From: Ampullaceana balthica
Taxonomy: Eukaryota > Mollusca > Gastropoda > Lymnaeidae
Reading direction: 5' to 3'
Length of the DNA stretch: 64,000 bases
Assembly (NCBI GenBank): GCA_944989445.1
Contig: CALYLW010000014.1
Span: 3,944,970-4,008,969, forward strand
The notes beneath the pieces were generated by a model that was given only the letters and a program-made list of their open reading frames with translations, was not told the DNA's origin and did not search any database. A program made the translations under genes and the position numbers. Numbering within the stretch: position 1 is the first letter of the stretch; the number at the start of each line of letters is the position of its first letter. Of the stretch, positions 12,207 through 24,145 are shown one piece after another.

Positions 12207-12315
12207 GCTTTGGCTTGTGCTATTCTGCTTTTTATCTCAGTTGTGCATCTTCCGTCTGAGGTCAACGTTGTTCCTAGATATTTAAATTTGGTGACGTGTT
12301 TTAATCATTCTAGAT
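12207..12315 (-). pseudogene. LINE-2 reverse transcriptase, 5' piece beyond hAT-A1
   Basis: Minus-strand reading gives FKYLGTTLTSDGRCTTEI and then SRIAQAKAIFNKM, which joins the sequence at 7852 once hAT-A1 and one 8-bp duplicate are removed. This is the region after the RT palm in such LINEs. The fragment is 5' truncated near 12315. Confidence 0.85.
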
Positions 12316-13634
12316 TACATTAAAAGTCATTTCAAAATATTTCAAATCAGTAATTCTGAAAGTAAACAAAATATGACGTCATATCCCCTCACGCTACATC
12401 ACACCAAGAATGTGTCAATATAATTTATAATGCGCACCACGCAACAATCTAACATAAGAATTCACAAAGCGGGAAAATCCCATTAACTATCATTCTAGAT
12501 TACATTAAAAGTCATTTCAAATCATTAATTTTGAAACTAAACAAAACAATTGCTTTAAAAATTGGCTTCTAAAATTACGGGAGTCGAACGAAAAGAGATT
12601 TTTGAAAAATTCCTTCTCCAGCATTGTTCTAAATATTATTAGCTATTGTTTGACGTTTGTTTCAGCCCGATAGATGTTATGGTTGGCTAGAAATTGACAA
12701 AATACTGATATTTTTTCAGTTTTTTATTTTTATTTTCCAGGAAATCCAGTAAACCTTTTCGGTATTTTCTTTGGCCGTTGTACATCCTTGGGACCTCCTT
12801 AGCATATTTAAAAGACCCGAACCCTCTATCTGGTATGGTTCAGGAGGAGTTGCATTGTCAAGCTTGACAGACATTTCGAATCTATAAACGCAATTTTTCC
12901 AAGGGAAATTGCGTTAACAATGGACAACCCAGATTTTATCTATGGAATATTCAGTTTTAAATTAAACGAGTTCCTCACATTTATAAGAAAATACACATTT
13001 TTGACAAGTGTAAGCATAATCATATGTTTTTTAATTTAAAAAAAGGAAGATTGCCACCAGTGTTTCCTTTAAGTTGTGCCGCTGCGCAGATATCTTACCA
13101 ATGCATCGTAGTAGTTTGGAATTATTGTACAGCAAATTTTTATAAGGATAATATAATTATCTGTGTTTGTGGGGTGTACAATTTTGCACACAAAAAATGA
13201 AAACTTAGATGAGACATTGATTGCCACATACAAATATAATTAATTTAGGAAAAAATATTTATTTTTTCCCCAAGAAACTGAAGCCACTGATGTCACAGCG
13301 TGTAAAGAAATTCCTGAAAAGTCAATTTCTTAAGCACATTATACTATGACATTATAACTAGACACATGATCCATGGATCTTGCAGTGGTGTTATCCCAAT
13401 AGTGCTTGCAAGACATTTGGAAACAATGGGAAAAAACATTGTTCTAAAAATCACCCGAAACATTTTGAGAATGCCAAAATTATGAACGAACCTTATGCTC
13501 AATAAAAGTATCATAAGCCACCTGACAATGGAATTACTTCGCATAAAAATATAAAAAATTATTGACAATAATTGTATACTCATCTTACTCTTACTAGTAT
13601 AGGTATTTTATGCATCTCATGTCAATGTTAAAAT
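12316..13634. other. AT-rich sequence with a 50-bp direct repeat
   Basis: A block starting TCTAGATTACATTAAAAGTC occurs at about 12310-12360 and again at about 12494-12545. No gene, RNA or terminal repeat is recognised in the remainder. Confidence 0.5.
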
Positions 13635-13911
13635 ACGCGGTGGTCGAGTGGCAGTGCGCTCGACTGGCGTACCGCTGGTCACGGGTTCGAATCCATGTGA
13701 AGGCAAGGATCTGTTCCCGGAGACTAGGGCGTCCCTGAGTCACCCAGCTCCGAATGGGTACCTAACACTAGTTAGGTGGCTGGGTAATGCGTGGAACCCA
13801 CAAAGCCGTGGCCTGTGAACGCTGCATCACTTGCCAGCAGATCATCTGTCATGGTTTGTGGACGCAATTATCTTCTGCATAGAAGGAGCGTCTGTATAGA
13901 TAAGATAAGAT
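13635..13911 (+). mobile_element. SINE-1, essentially full length
   Basis: The tRNA-derived head has an A box (GGTCGAGTGGCAGTGCGC) and a B box (GGTTCGAATCC). A body of about 170 bp follows, ending in the segment shared with LINE-1 and GATAA repeats. The head is degenerate as a tRNA and is fused to unrelated sequence, so it is not a tRNA gene. It would be transcribed by RNA polymerase III and mobilised by LINE-1 (inference). Confidence 0.92.
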
Positions 13912-14493
13912 GTACAACTTGTACAAAAAGTATGTTATATCCCCAGGATTTTTTTTAATGAAAAATATGAATTTATCTATGATGAGACCAAGAAGTGGAG
14001 TGACATGAAATATCTCCTTCCTGATGTAGCATTATGGAAGATTTACAAATTAAATTTAGAGGGAAAAATTCATGCTCTCACGAGATTAAAAATGCATTTG
14101 CCTGACCAACAAATTTTATATAAAAGGCCCAGAGAAAATGTTACAAGCAAGCTGGCCAAAGGTAAAACAAAGCACACAACCTTGACAAAATTAATTTTAA
14201 AACAAAAATGACGAAAAATCCAAAACATTAATTTTATCATCAGATTCTTGTCTAAAATACTATGCATATCAAAATGAAGGAAGGGCGGAATGGTTATGAC
14301 TGGCACAAGAATGGAGAAAAAAATGGAATGAATCATTAAACCCTGCATTAGAACAATGTATACATCAAATCCGAAACAAGAATTGTTCTATTTTAGATAT
14401 GATTTAAGCTTTCTCTTTACTATAGTTGAAAGCTTTGGGAAAGTGGTTAGGCTATACACGGGATGATATAACTATAAGTTATAGTATAAAGTA
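13912..14493. other. AT-rich sequence, nothing recognised
   Basis: Only short frames without family resemblance are seen. Confidence 0.45.
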
Positions 14494-14639
14494 TAAGGTG
14501 CCGTCCAAAAATGACGTCACGCACCTAGGGGGGGAGTGGGTCACACTTTTGTGACGAGGGTGAGGGAGGGGGTTGAAGAAATGTTTCCACTGAAATATTT
14601 GGTCACTTACAATTTATTTAATGACATTTTTTTTTAAAT

Positions 14640-16814
14640 CAGTGCTTCTCAAAGTGCCGGTCGGTAGGCCATCAGACGCCGGTTGGCGTAAGTTATCAAG
14701 ACATGAAAATTAAATCTAATTATAATCCATAAGTTTGAGAACCCACAAGAGAACGTATGAAATTGTTCCACTGCGTCGTTTGATGTTGACATCAAAGCAT
14801 TTGTGATGTCACCGACTCTCCGTTTGGTTCTCTCACGGCAGGAGTCGGCGAACTTTTTTGCCCGTTACCCCAAAATATACGAGTTTATGTGTGCGCGTTA
14901 CAGACTCGAGGTCCTGCTCACATAACTTGGGGATTTGGGGGAGCGTCGTTAGCCCCCCCACCCCCCAAAAATGCAACTGGTGAGTTTTACAAGCATGATA
15001 AGTGTCTAAAAATGATCTGAATAGCATTATGTGTAGATATTTTAAGTCAAAGCGACACGGAATATCCTTTTTTTGGGGGGGGGGATCTATTTGATACAAT
15101 TATAAACATTTTAGTTTGATATAATTGTTCAATTGTTTTTTGGTCAACGCCCCTGGCCATTCTAGATATAATGATAAATGTGACCATTAAAAATTATTCA
15201 AATTATTCCTTAACTTTATTGAATGCATCAAATTCTTGACATCGCTATTCGAGAAGAGCACAAAATAACTTTTATTCTTAGCTCAGTTTTTAAGGCATTA
15301 ATTTTAAATATCACAGAAAGGGTCATGTGGATTAAGATTATTGTCACTCGTGTCAATATAAATGAAAGTAGGGTGGATTTAGATGTCTTCGTATAGTACG
15401 TAGGTAAGAAATCTACATAGTTTTCAAATTTTAAAAAATGCACATTCTGGAAGGAACCGGTTCAATAGTGGGCATATGTTCCAAGCGTACACGTACACAT
15501 GACGTATTTTAATATATCTAGTGGATTGTAGTGGATGTTATATGTCCCAAATGAGTCTGCATTACCCCCAAGAATTCCCTTTTGACCCCAGATGAGGTAA
15601 TTTACCCCTGTTCGCCGACCTCTTTCTTACGGAATGCCCGTCAGTCAATTGAGGAATTTTTTTAAAATACATTCTAAAAACATTATTTTTAAATATTTAT
15701 TTTTCCAAACAAAGAAGTTAACCGTGATGATTAATAGTCAATGTTTAATTTGTATGCATTAAAATAAAATATAATCTAAGGATGTTAACACAGTTCGTTT
15801 TTTGAAGGCCGGTTAACCTTAAACGTTTTTAAAAAACGGACCGTTTCAACCGCATACCTAAAAATTAAAATTATAAAAGTTTATGTTAACATTATTTTTA
15901 ACCCAAAAGGAGCGGATTCTAGAAAATTTTATATGCCCACAATGATTCAGCATTATCCCCAAGAGTTCCCTTTTTACCCCAAATGAGATAATTTACCGCT
16001 GCTCACCGACCCGGGCGCGGTGGTAGACTGGCGTACCGATGGTCACGGTTTCGAATCCGTGCGAAGGCAAGGACTTGTTACCAGGACCTAGGACGTCCCT
16101 GAGCCACCCAGCTCCGAATGGGTACCTAACACTAGTTAGGCGGCTGGGTAATGCGTGGAACCCTCAAAGCCGTGGCCTGTGAACGCTGCATCACTTGCCA
16201 ACAGATGTCATGGTCTGTGGACGCATTAATCTTCTGTATAGAAGGAGCGTCTGTATAGATAAGAAAAAGACCCCTCCGTTAAACGACCCGACTAATTTTT
16301 CATTAGTTTGTAAAATCCACAAGAGAATGCAACCAAAACTTTTAGAAATATGAGATTTGATATCAATGTGGTAATTTTAGATCAAATGCCTTTGATGTGC
16401 ATATACTTAGCAGGAAAACTGTCATTATAAGATCGAAATCATTTTGAGGAATATATAATATATATATTCTAGGTCTATCAACAATAAAATGATCCTTGTA
16501 ATATAAATACTCACATTCGCGAGCTTAATCGCGAAGGTTAATCACATCAAATAGTTTTTGACATTACCACTGCATTGTTTGTTAGCTGTCTTGCTATGCC
16601 TTGGCAACTAAACACATTTTAATATTTTTTAAAAATATAAAACAAGACGAATTCATACTTAATCTTATAGGGCTTTAAGCCATGTAGGGGCTCATTTTGC
16701 AATCACGTCAGTACAGGGAAAATCATGTCAAAACGGGAAAAGAATGCACCGGTACCTGGTGAAATGGACAAATTCCTGCCGGTCGTCTAATACGAAAAAT
16801 TTTGAGAAGCACTG
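14640..16814. mobile_element. hAT-D element inside MITE-P
   Basis: The ends are CAGTGCTTCTCAAAG and TTTTGAGAAGCACTG, the same terminus type as the 132-bp MITE at 4210. Subterminal sequence contains GCCGGTCGG words and a GGTTAACC block near 15820. The flanks duplicate about 20 bp of MITE-P rather than a clean 8 bp, so the insertion history is unclear. No transposase is readable. Confidence 0.6.
16013..16269 (+). mobile_element. SINE-1 with damaged A box
   Basis: The body and 3' tail match SINE-1. The head has lost about 20 bp across the A box but keeps the B box (GGTTTCGAATCC). The GATAA tail has mutated to AAGAAAAAGA. This is an old, transcriptionally dead copy. Confidence 0.88.
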
Positions 16815-17105
16815 GCTTAGAATTTATTTAATGCCGTTTTACATAACTTCACGCGTGTTACGATCTTACAATGTAGACATACACTAAATAAATACTTAAA
16901 TGACAAAAAAGTGATTTGAAACATACTTATTTTCAAATAGAAAGTAATGTGTTTTTTGTTGTTTTGTTGTTTTTTGTTTCTTTTTTTTATTTGGTCAAAG
17001 CTTTGTGACGTATTATTGGAAAGGGGGGTCTAACTTTTTGTGACGAGGGGGGAGGGGTGAAAAATCGGCCAAAATTGCGTGACGTCATTTATGGACGGCC
17101 CCTAA

Positions 17106-18304
17106 GCTATATTAAAAATTATGTAAGGTTAGCAGTAGCAGTAGTAATAATAATTAATAATAATATTATTTTAAATAATATGGAATTTTTCATGGCATGG
17201 GAAATTATAAAATTTAGATCTAAATTATGATTTACTTTTTTAAAAATCACTAAAAATAAAAGATAATACATTACTGAGTTTGACATTACTGTACCGTAAT
17301 GACTGTCATTACTAAAATGTCAAGTTCATTAGGCTCTATGGCGGATTAGGGGGGGGCTGAACGGGCTAAAGCCAGGGGCCCCCGACATGGGCGTAGGGAA
17401 GGGGGGCATTTGCCCCCCCCCTACATTTGAGAATTTTTTTTTATTAAATGCATTAATAAATGTTGTATTTTAACTATTACAGCACTAATTTTTAAGTCTT
17501 ATTAATTTCTAAGGCTTTTTTCAACCCTTATTTTATACTGAACTTGAATTTAATTGAAAATTGTACCTGTATGGCATTGCCAGTTAAAATTTAAAAAAAA
17601 GTGGGATTTTTTTGCCCCCCCCCCTGGAAAAAATTCCTAGCGACGCCCATGGCCCCCGATGATTTAGGGGCCCCCAAACGTAGCATATTTTATAATAAAT
17701 GTGGACATGAATTGCTGAAAATATGATAAATTAATAAAAACTTATGACTTATCTATTAAAATGATCTCTATTCCGACACGATAGTCTTAGCAGTCAAAAA
17801 ACCTGATTTGATAGGCTCAATAACAGAAATTATTAAAGAATATTATATATATTTTTTAAATTGCTATTCTCGTGGCCGAATGAGAAGTATTAAGGCTTAA
17901 GGTGCAAGCGGTGGCGGATCGATCCCGGGGTGAGGAGTGAAAGTTTCTTTTCATTTGTTTTTTAAATTTTATAATTATTTGTCTTTTACACTCAATTTTA
18001 GGATACCGGCAAAAAGTTATTTCCTCGTGTTCGGTTTTTTCAAGAATAATCATTTTGGATGAATATTTGCAAGTTACAGTCTTATATTAGCTGCTAGCAG
18101 TCATTTTAACTAAAGGTACACTGGCAGGATAGGGCCCCAGTTTGAATTGCAGCCAGGGGCCCCGTGCAGTCATAATCGCCCCTGATTAGGCTAATTCTTT
18201 AAATAAAAATTTATAATTATGTGCCTGTTTTTTCTCATTGGAAATTTAATTTATCAGTTCTTTTAAGTTTCTAAGTTACTTTAAATTTTAAAGTATTGAA
18301 GTTA
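17106..18304. repeat. hAT-C-type terminus and AT-rich sequence
   Basis: About 17340-17385 and 17652-17700 form one terminus rich in GGGGCCCCC and GCTGAACGGG, the type also seen at 34530, 39185-39270 and 49680-49740. It is split by the MITE at 17386-17651. Around 18120-18190 another GGGGCCCC-containing segment lies near a possible right end. No gene is seen. Confidence 0.5.
17386..17651. mobile_element. 266-bp hAT-type MITE
   Basis: The ends are CATGGGCGTAGGGAAGG and CCTAGCGACGCCCATG (inverted). A perfect 8-bp duplication GCCCCCGA sits at 17378-17385 and 17652-17659. Subterminal TTTGCCCCCCC words occur at both ends. No coding capacity. Confidence 0.9.
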
Positions 18305-19100
18305 CTCTAGATCAGTGGTTCCCAAACTTTTTTGACCCACGGACCCCTTTTATACTCAAAACTTACCCACGGACCCCCAAGTGAAAAAAACTTTATAAAT
18401 GAATAGTACAAAAATTACAAAGCAACATTTTGATGAAAAGTACGGTGTTTATTAAAATTATCACTTTTGTTTAAGATTAAATTGAAAACAAGTAATAACT
18501 TGGATTAACGTGATGATATTTTATGAGTGTACGAGCAACAAAGCCCATCCAAGGACGTTCCGCCACCGTTCGATGGCATGTTGAAACTCCCCTCCAACAG
18601 CCGTCTCGACCGGCGTACATGTGCATCACGTCAAAAATACTATTCATTATAGTTAAAATAAATAACTCGTAAAAACAGAGCTTTTGACTATAAATCCCAA
18701 CGCGCATAACTCAAAATAAAGTCTTGGCAGAAATACTGCATCAAAAATAACTCGTTTTGAACGTCCGCGTAAACGTGTTCAATATGATTGGCTGTAGGAG
18801 ACATAATATGTGTTTGCGGGACAAATCGCTATCGATGACCGCACGGAACATAGCCTTTTATTTTATAAGATTTATGACCGACTCAATGTTTATGTGTAGG
18901 AACCGCAAATCGTCACGAACACCAATTTCTAGTCGTTTATTTTATTTTATTTTGTTGTTGTTTTTTATGATGAGGGTCATAACGCCACTGAATCTTTGTT
19001 TCACCAAATAGGAAGACAGGAAAACAATCAAAAAATTCTGCACAATAACCTATAATGCATGATATAAAATTGGAATCTGACTTTGTAACCAGAATTTGTG

Positions 19101-19487
19101 CTATCCTAGTCCAAGCATTGGTTTTAGTTCCTCATTTGTGGATATTTCAATAAGCCGCTCCTGTATTAGTATGTATTCATCTTTGTTTTGTACCTGAGTT
19201 TGTCCATGCGCTAAAGAGTTCAACTGCCATTCGGAAATATCCAATAGTGACGAATGCCTACAAATCTTTGGTTCAGGTCTGAGGTCTGCATGAAGAGCCG
19301 TTAAGTTTTGACAGTAAGCCAGCAAATCTTTATCTCTATTTTGCAGTTTCAAAAGATTTGAAAACTGAGAACATTCTCCTGTTCTTAAGTTTTGTTTGCA
19401 CAGAAAAAGGTTTGCAACAAACTCAGATATAACGCTTATAGTTTTGATTAACTTTAATTGGTTACCTTGTATTAGTTGTAGTTTCAA
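19101..19487 (-). pseudogene. Transposase remnant of outer hAT (ZBED5/FAM200-like)
   Basis: Minus-strand reading LIQGNQLKLIKTISVISEFV, then FSNLLKLQ, then SEWQLNSLAHGQTQ resembles the helical region of ZBED5/FAM200-type hAT transposases, where NLxLQG is followed by a K-rich helix. The left continuation to about 19020 is in another frame. The BED finger is not recognised. Inactive. Confidence 0.6.
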
Positions 19488-20020
19488 ATTAGTTTCGTTA
19501 AAGTTGGGTAAATAAATAATTCATAAAGGATATGTCATTTTTTTAGTTTATTGTTTTGCAGATCACTGTCTTTGTTTTCCAGGAATTCGGACACTGAATC
19601 AAAGAGAGCAAAATATAGATTTAAATATATACGTGTTGATAACCACCGTACTTCTGTGTGAAAAAATAATCCATTATAGTTTTCTTCATTTTCCAAACCA
19701 TAGTGAGCAAATAATCTCTCATCAAGGCATTCCTTTTGATTTTATTAACTGCTCAAATGACATAATATAGTGATCCATGCAAACTTTAACTAAGATTTTT
19801 TTGAATATTTGATGTTGATGAATGACTCAATTTACTGAAAATACATTTGGTACAGAATGTTTTAAGTATGCCAGAAAGTCAAGAGTATTGCTTTCAACTT
19901 CAAACATTTTTTAAAAATTTAGTAAATAGCGTTTCACCTTTCGTATCTGTTTCCAAACATTTAGCCATACTTCCAATATTCAATAACACTGTATTGTCGG
20001 CATTGTTTCTTCGAGTCACT

Positions 20021-20184
20021 CAGTGCTGGATTTACCAATTTGCTAAACAAGCTATAACTTAGGGCCCCTGCCTTCTTGGGGGCCCCCGGAATTTCGTTTT
20101 CATTTTTGTCACTTATATAGAATATATAGACTTCAAAAGGGCCTTAAATAGTTTAGGGCCCCATCAAGTCTAAATCCAGCATTG
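20021..20184. mobile_element. 164-bp hAT MITE embedded in outer hAT
   Basis: The ends are CAGTGCTGGATTTA and TAAATCCAGCATTG, with internal GGGCCCC words. Flanks AGTCACT and GGCTCATT are a degraded duplication. The same MITE sits at the same site in the inner copy, so it was carried along by the host element. Confidence 0.8.
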
Positions 20185-20644
20185 GGCTCATTCATTCTCT
20201 TCTCTGTTGTAAGTTGTAACAGACCACTGTTAAAAATTATTAACGTTTTCAATGAAATGCTACAGTAAGGCCCTATTGAAAACATTATTTGACGATAGGA
20301 TACAATTTAGAACAGTGGTTCCCAAACTTTTTTGACTCACGGACCCCTTTTATACTCAAAATTTCCCCACGGACCCCCTAGTAAAAAAAACAACTTTATA
20401 AATGCATAGTACAAAAATTACAAAAGCAAAATTTTGATGAAAATACGGTATTTATTAAAATTATCACTTTTGTTTAACATAAAATTGAAAAAAAAAGAAA
20501 AAAAAACAACAACTTGGATTAACGTGATGAGATTTTATGAGTATATGTATTATGCCTGACTCAATGTTTATGTGTAGGAATCGCAAATCCTCACGAACAC
20601 CAATTTCTAGTTGTTTATTTTATATATATTTTTTAAAAATTATT

Positions 20645-21186
20645 TTATTTATGATGAGGTTCATAACGCCACTGAATCTTTGTTCTACCAAATAGAAAGA
20701 CAGGAAAACAGTCAAAAAAATTATGTACAATAACCTTTAATGCATGATATAAAATTTGGATCTGACTTTGTAACCAGAATTTGTGGTATCCTAGTTCAAA
20801 CAGTGGTATAAGTTCCTCATTTGTGGATATTTCAATAAGCTGCTCCTGTATTAGTATGTATTCATCTGTGTTTGGGATCTGAGTTTGTCCATGCGCTAAA
20901 GAGCTCAACTGCCAGTCGGAAATATCCTATAGTGGCAAATGCCTACAAAATGTCCGCAGGAAGAGCCGTTAAGTTTTGACTGTAAGCAAGCAAATCTTTA
21001 ACTATGTGGCAATTTCAAAAGATTTGAAAACTGAGAACATTCTCCTGTTCCTAAGTTTTGTTTGCAAAGAAAAATATTTGCAACAAACTCAGACATAACG
21101 CTTTTAGTTTTGATTAAATTTAATTGGTTACCTTGTAGTAGTTGTTGTTTCAAATTAGTTTCGTTAGAGTTTGGTAAATAATTCAT
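20645..21186 (-). pseudogene. Transposase remnant of inner hAT
   Basis: Two minus-strand pieces (NETNLKQQLLQGNQLNLIKT in 20998-21186; SSLAHGQTQ to LIEISTNEELIPLF in 20645-20908) parallel the outer-copy remnant, with different indels between them. The two copies share the ancestral region but decayed separately. Confidence 0.6.
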
Positions 21187-21694
21187 TCATAAAGGATATG
21201 TCATATTTTTAGTTAATTGTGTTGCTAATTGTCTTTGTTTTCCAGGAATTTGGACAGTAAATCAAGCAGAGTATAAAATCGATTTAAATATGTACGTGAT
21301 GATAACCAGCGTACTTCTGTGTGAATAAATAATCCATTATAGTCTTCTTCTGCATTTTCCAAACCGTGGTGAGCAAATAATCTCTGATCGAAGACATTCT
21401 TTTTGATTTTACTAACCGCTATAATGACGTCACATAATGTAGTGATCCATGCAAACTTTCAATATGATTTTTTTTTGAATATTTGATGTTGATGAATGAC
21501 TCAATTTACTGAAAATACATTTGGTACAGCTTGTTTTAAATATGCCAGAAATTCAAGTGTATTGCTTTAATTTCAAACATTTTTTTTTAAATTCAGTAAA
21601 TAACGTTTCAAGTTACGTATTTGTTTCCAAACATTTAGCCATACTTCAAATATCCATTAACACCATATTGTCGGCATTGTTTCTTCGGCTCACT

Positions 21695-21858
21695 CAGTGC
21701 TGGATTTACCTATTTGCTAAACAAGTTATAACTTAGGGCCCCTGCCTTCTTGGGGGCCCCCGTAAGTTTGTTTTCATATTTGTCACTGCTATAGATTATC
21801 TAGACCTCAAAAGGCCCTTAAATAGCTAAGGGCCCCATCAAGTCTTAATCCAGCCTTG
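21695..21858. mobile_element. 164-bp hAT MITE embedded in inner hAT
   Basis: Same ends and same length as 20021-20184. Flanks GGCTCACT and GGCTCATT differ at one position, a clearer target duplication than in the outer copy. Confidence 0.85.
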
Positions 21859-22935
21859 GGCTCATTCATTCTTTTATCTGTTGTAACAGACCACTGTTAA
21901 GAATTATTTTCAAAGGAATGCTACAGTAAAGCCCTATTGAAAACATTTGACGATAGGATACAATTTAGATTTTAGATAAATATAACTTCCTGACACATCG
22001 AATAATACACAACCTTTCAACCCTCGTAGATTCAAGTTAAAAACTTGTAAATTTCTACTTATAGTTATAGGAATTCGGCATTTCATCTGCATCAAGCTTG
22101 ACATTTCAACAAACCAAGTATTTTGATTGGTTAAAGATGTGGAAATTACAGTAGTTCTAATACTTTTTTTTTACGTAAAACAACATTGTATCCATGAAGG
22201 ATAGCACCTAAGATGGTATTTAATTAGTAGAAAAGGCATTCACATACTATTTTATTAATTATTATTTATTTTAATTTCAATAATAATAAAAAAAATTAAT
22301 GAGTTTTATTATTTGATTTTTAAACCTTGCGCGGACCCCCTGACGTTGTTCAGGGACCCCCAAATCAATTTTTATTGTCCACGGACCCCCTGAAAGGTCC
22401 CGCGGACCCCTGGGGGTCCGTACGGACCACTTTGGGAACCACTGATTTAGAATATTTAGATAAATATAACTTCCCGACACATCGAAAATACACAACCTTG
22501 CAACCCTCGTAGATTCAAGTTATAAACTTGTATTTTTCTACTTATAGTTATAGGAATTCGGCATTTCTTCTGCATCAAGCTTGACCTTTCAACAATAACA
22601 AACCAAGTATTTTTATTGGTTATAGATGTGGGAAATACAGTAGTTCTACTACTTTTTCTACGTAAAACAACATTGTATCCATGAATGATAGCACCTAAGA
22701 TGGCATTTAATTAGTAGAAAAGGCATTCACGTACTACTTTATTTATTATTATTTATTTTAATTTCAATAATAATAAAAATGTATCAGTTTTATTATTTGA
22801 TGTTAAGCCTTGCGCGGACCCCCTGACGTTGTTCAGGGACCCCCAAATCAATTTTAATGTTCCAGGGACCCCCTGAAGGGTACCGCAGACCCCTGGGGGT
22901 CCATACGGACCAATTAGGGAACTACTGCTCTAGAT

Positions 22936-23545
22936 GCTAGGACTTAAGGTTTTATTTAAGTTTTCTATGAAAATTTTAAAATTCAGTCAATATCCTTTGG
23001 AAATGTCTCAAGAATTTATTTAGTTAAGTTACATAAATCTCCTGGAATCTCCATATCTTCTTGATGATGATGCTTCTGAATATCAGAGAATCACACTTAT
23101 TTCATATATCATATTATTCATTTATTAATTTGACACGTATTTATTAAGTTTGAAATCTGAAGAGGGCCACTGGTGGGGGAAGGGCGCATTACATATTTAA
23201 GTAAGTAGGCGCTCTGATTTGGTGTGGGGCTGGGGGCGCATTCGAAAGTTATTCTTAATTGCGTCTCATAGTAGTAGGCTCTATTAAAAGCTGATCTGAA
23301 AAATAATGGGGTAAAACTGTATAGTTGGCTCTCTAGATATATAATAAATAATGGAGACAGAGCATGATTATTCATGAGATAAAGTTTAGATCAACCCAAA
23401 ATGAAATATAAGGCAATTCACCAACGTCACCGTCACAAGTATTTAAAAACTGTAAGTGTAAGGCCTATGTTTCACAAAGTGTACAGTGTACGCGTCATGA
23501 ATAACTACCAACTTTGGCTTAAAATTCCAATACATTTTCAGTCAT
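22936..23545. other. Unassigned sequence between hAT and microsatellite
   Basis: No family recognised; only short frames. Confidence 0.4.
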
Positions 23546-23800
23546 GTATAGTATAGTATAGTATAGTATAGTATAGTATAGTATAGTATAGTATAGTATA
23601 GTATAGTATAGTATAGTATAGTATAGTATAGTATAGTATAGTATAGTATAGTATAGTATAGTATAGTATAGTATAGTATAGTATAGTATAGTATAGTATA
23701 GTATAGTATAGTATAGTATAGTATAGTATAGTATAGTATAGTATAGTATAGTATAGTATAGTATAGTATAGTATAGTATAGTATAGTATAGTATAGTATA
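23546..23800. repeat. Perfect (GTATA)51 microsatellite, 255 bp
   Basis: Fifty-one uninterrupted GTATA units by direct count of the printed sequence. The absence of any interruption points to recent expansion or a collapsed or estimated length in the assembly. Confidence 0.97.
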
Positions 23801-23973
23801 ATCCTATGTTAATGTAGTTATTAAATTATAATTATAAATTAAATTGTGTAATGAAATTGAAAACAATACTGTTAAGCTTTAATGGCTTTATTATTTAACT
23901 AGTACAAAAGTAAAAAAAAACCATTCTACTAAACAGCGGCTAATGCCTTCGTCAGTACAAATAACATACATTA
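23801..23973. other. Short AT-rich spacer
   Basis: Nothing recognised. Confidence 0.4.
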
Positions 23974-24145
23974 CTTATCTTATCTTATCTATACAGACGC
24001 TTCTTCTATGCAGAAGATAATTGCGTCCACAGACCATGACAGATGATCTGTTGGCAAGTGATGCAGCGTTCACAGGCCACGGCTTTGTGGGTTTCACGCA
24101 TTACCCAGCCGCCTAACTAGTGTTAGGTACCCATTCGGAGCTGAG
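23974..24145 (-). mobile_element. SINE-1 3' half (inverted), joined to LINE-1
   Basis: It reads from the GATAA tail to the CCGAATGGGTACC region of the SINE-1 body, then stops. The tRNA-like head is missing; at about 24145 it continues straight into LINE-1 3' sequence in the same orientation. Confidence 0.9.

Larger units (their letters stand above)
14497..17102. mobile_element. MITE-P composite carrying hAT-D and a SINE
   Basis: The outer ends are MITE-P termini flanked by TAA (14494-14496 and 17103-17105). Inside are hAT-D (14640-16814), and within that SINE-1 (16013-16269). The same MITE-P/hAT-D junction exists in reverse at 25566-27272, so the composite moved or was copied as a unit. Confidence 0.75.
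20313..22444 (-). mobile_element. Inner hAT copy of the same family
   Basis: The ends CAGTGGTTCCCAAAC and TTGGGAACCACTG match over at least 13 bp, with a perfect duplication ATTTAGAA at 20305-20312 and 22445-22452. It is 2132 bp, against about 2475 bp for the outer copy. It inserted into the outer element near the outer copy's right end. Both ends carry CGGACCCC words. Confidence 0.95.
18313..22927 (-). mobile_element. Outer hAT element (CGGACCCC family), interrupted
   Basis: The left end is CAGTGGTTCCCAAACTTT. The right end is mutated, reading AGGGAACTACTG. A perfect 8-bp duplication CTCTAGAT is at 18305-18312 and 22928-22935. Without the inner copy it would be about 2475 bp. CGGACCCC-type words repeat near both ends. 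The decayed transposase is on the minus strand. Confidence 0.93.

Noticed and set aside
13638..13700. tRNA gene
   Set aside because: A and B boxes are present but the sequence continues into the SINE-1 body, and several copies share this fusion. It is a SINE head.
23546..23800. CRISPR-like or telomeric array
   Set aside because: A continuous pentanucleotide with no spacers in an animal genome; not a known telomere unit.
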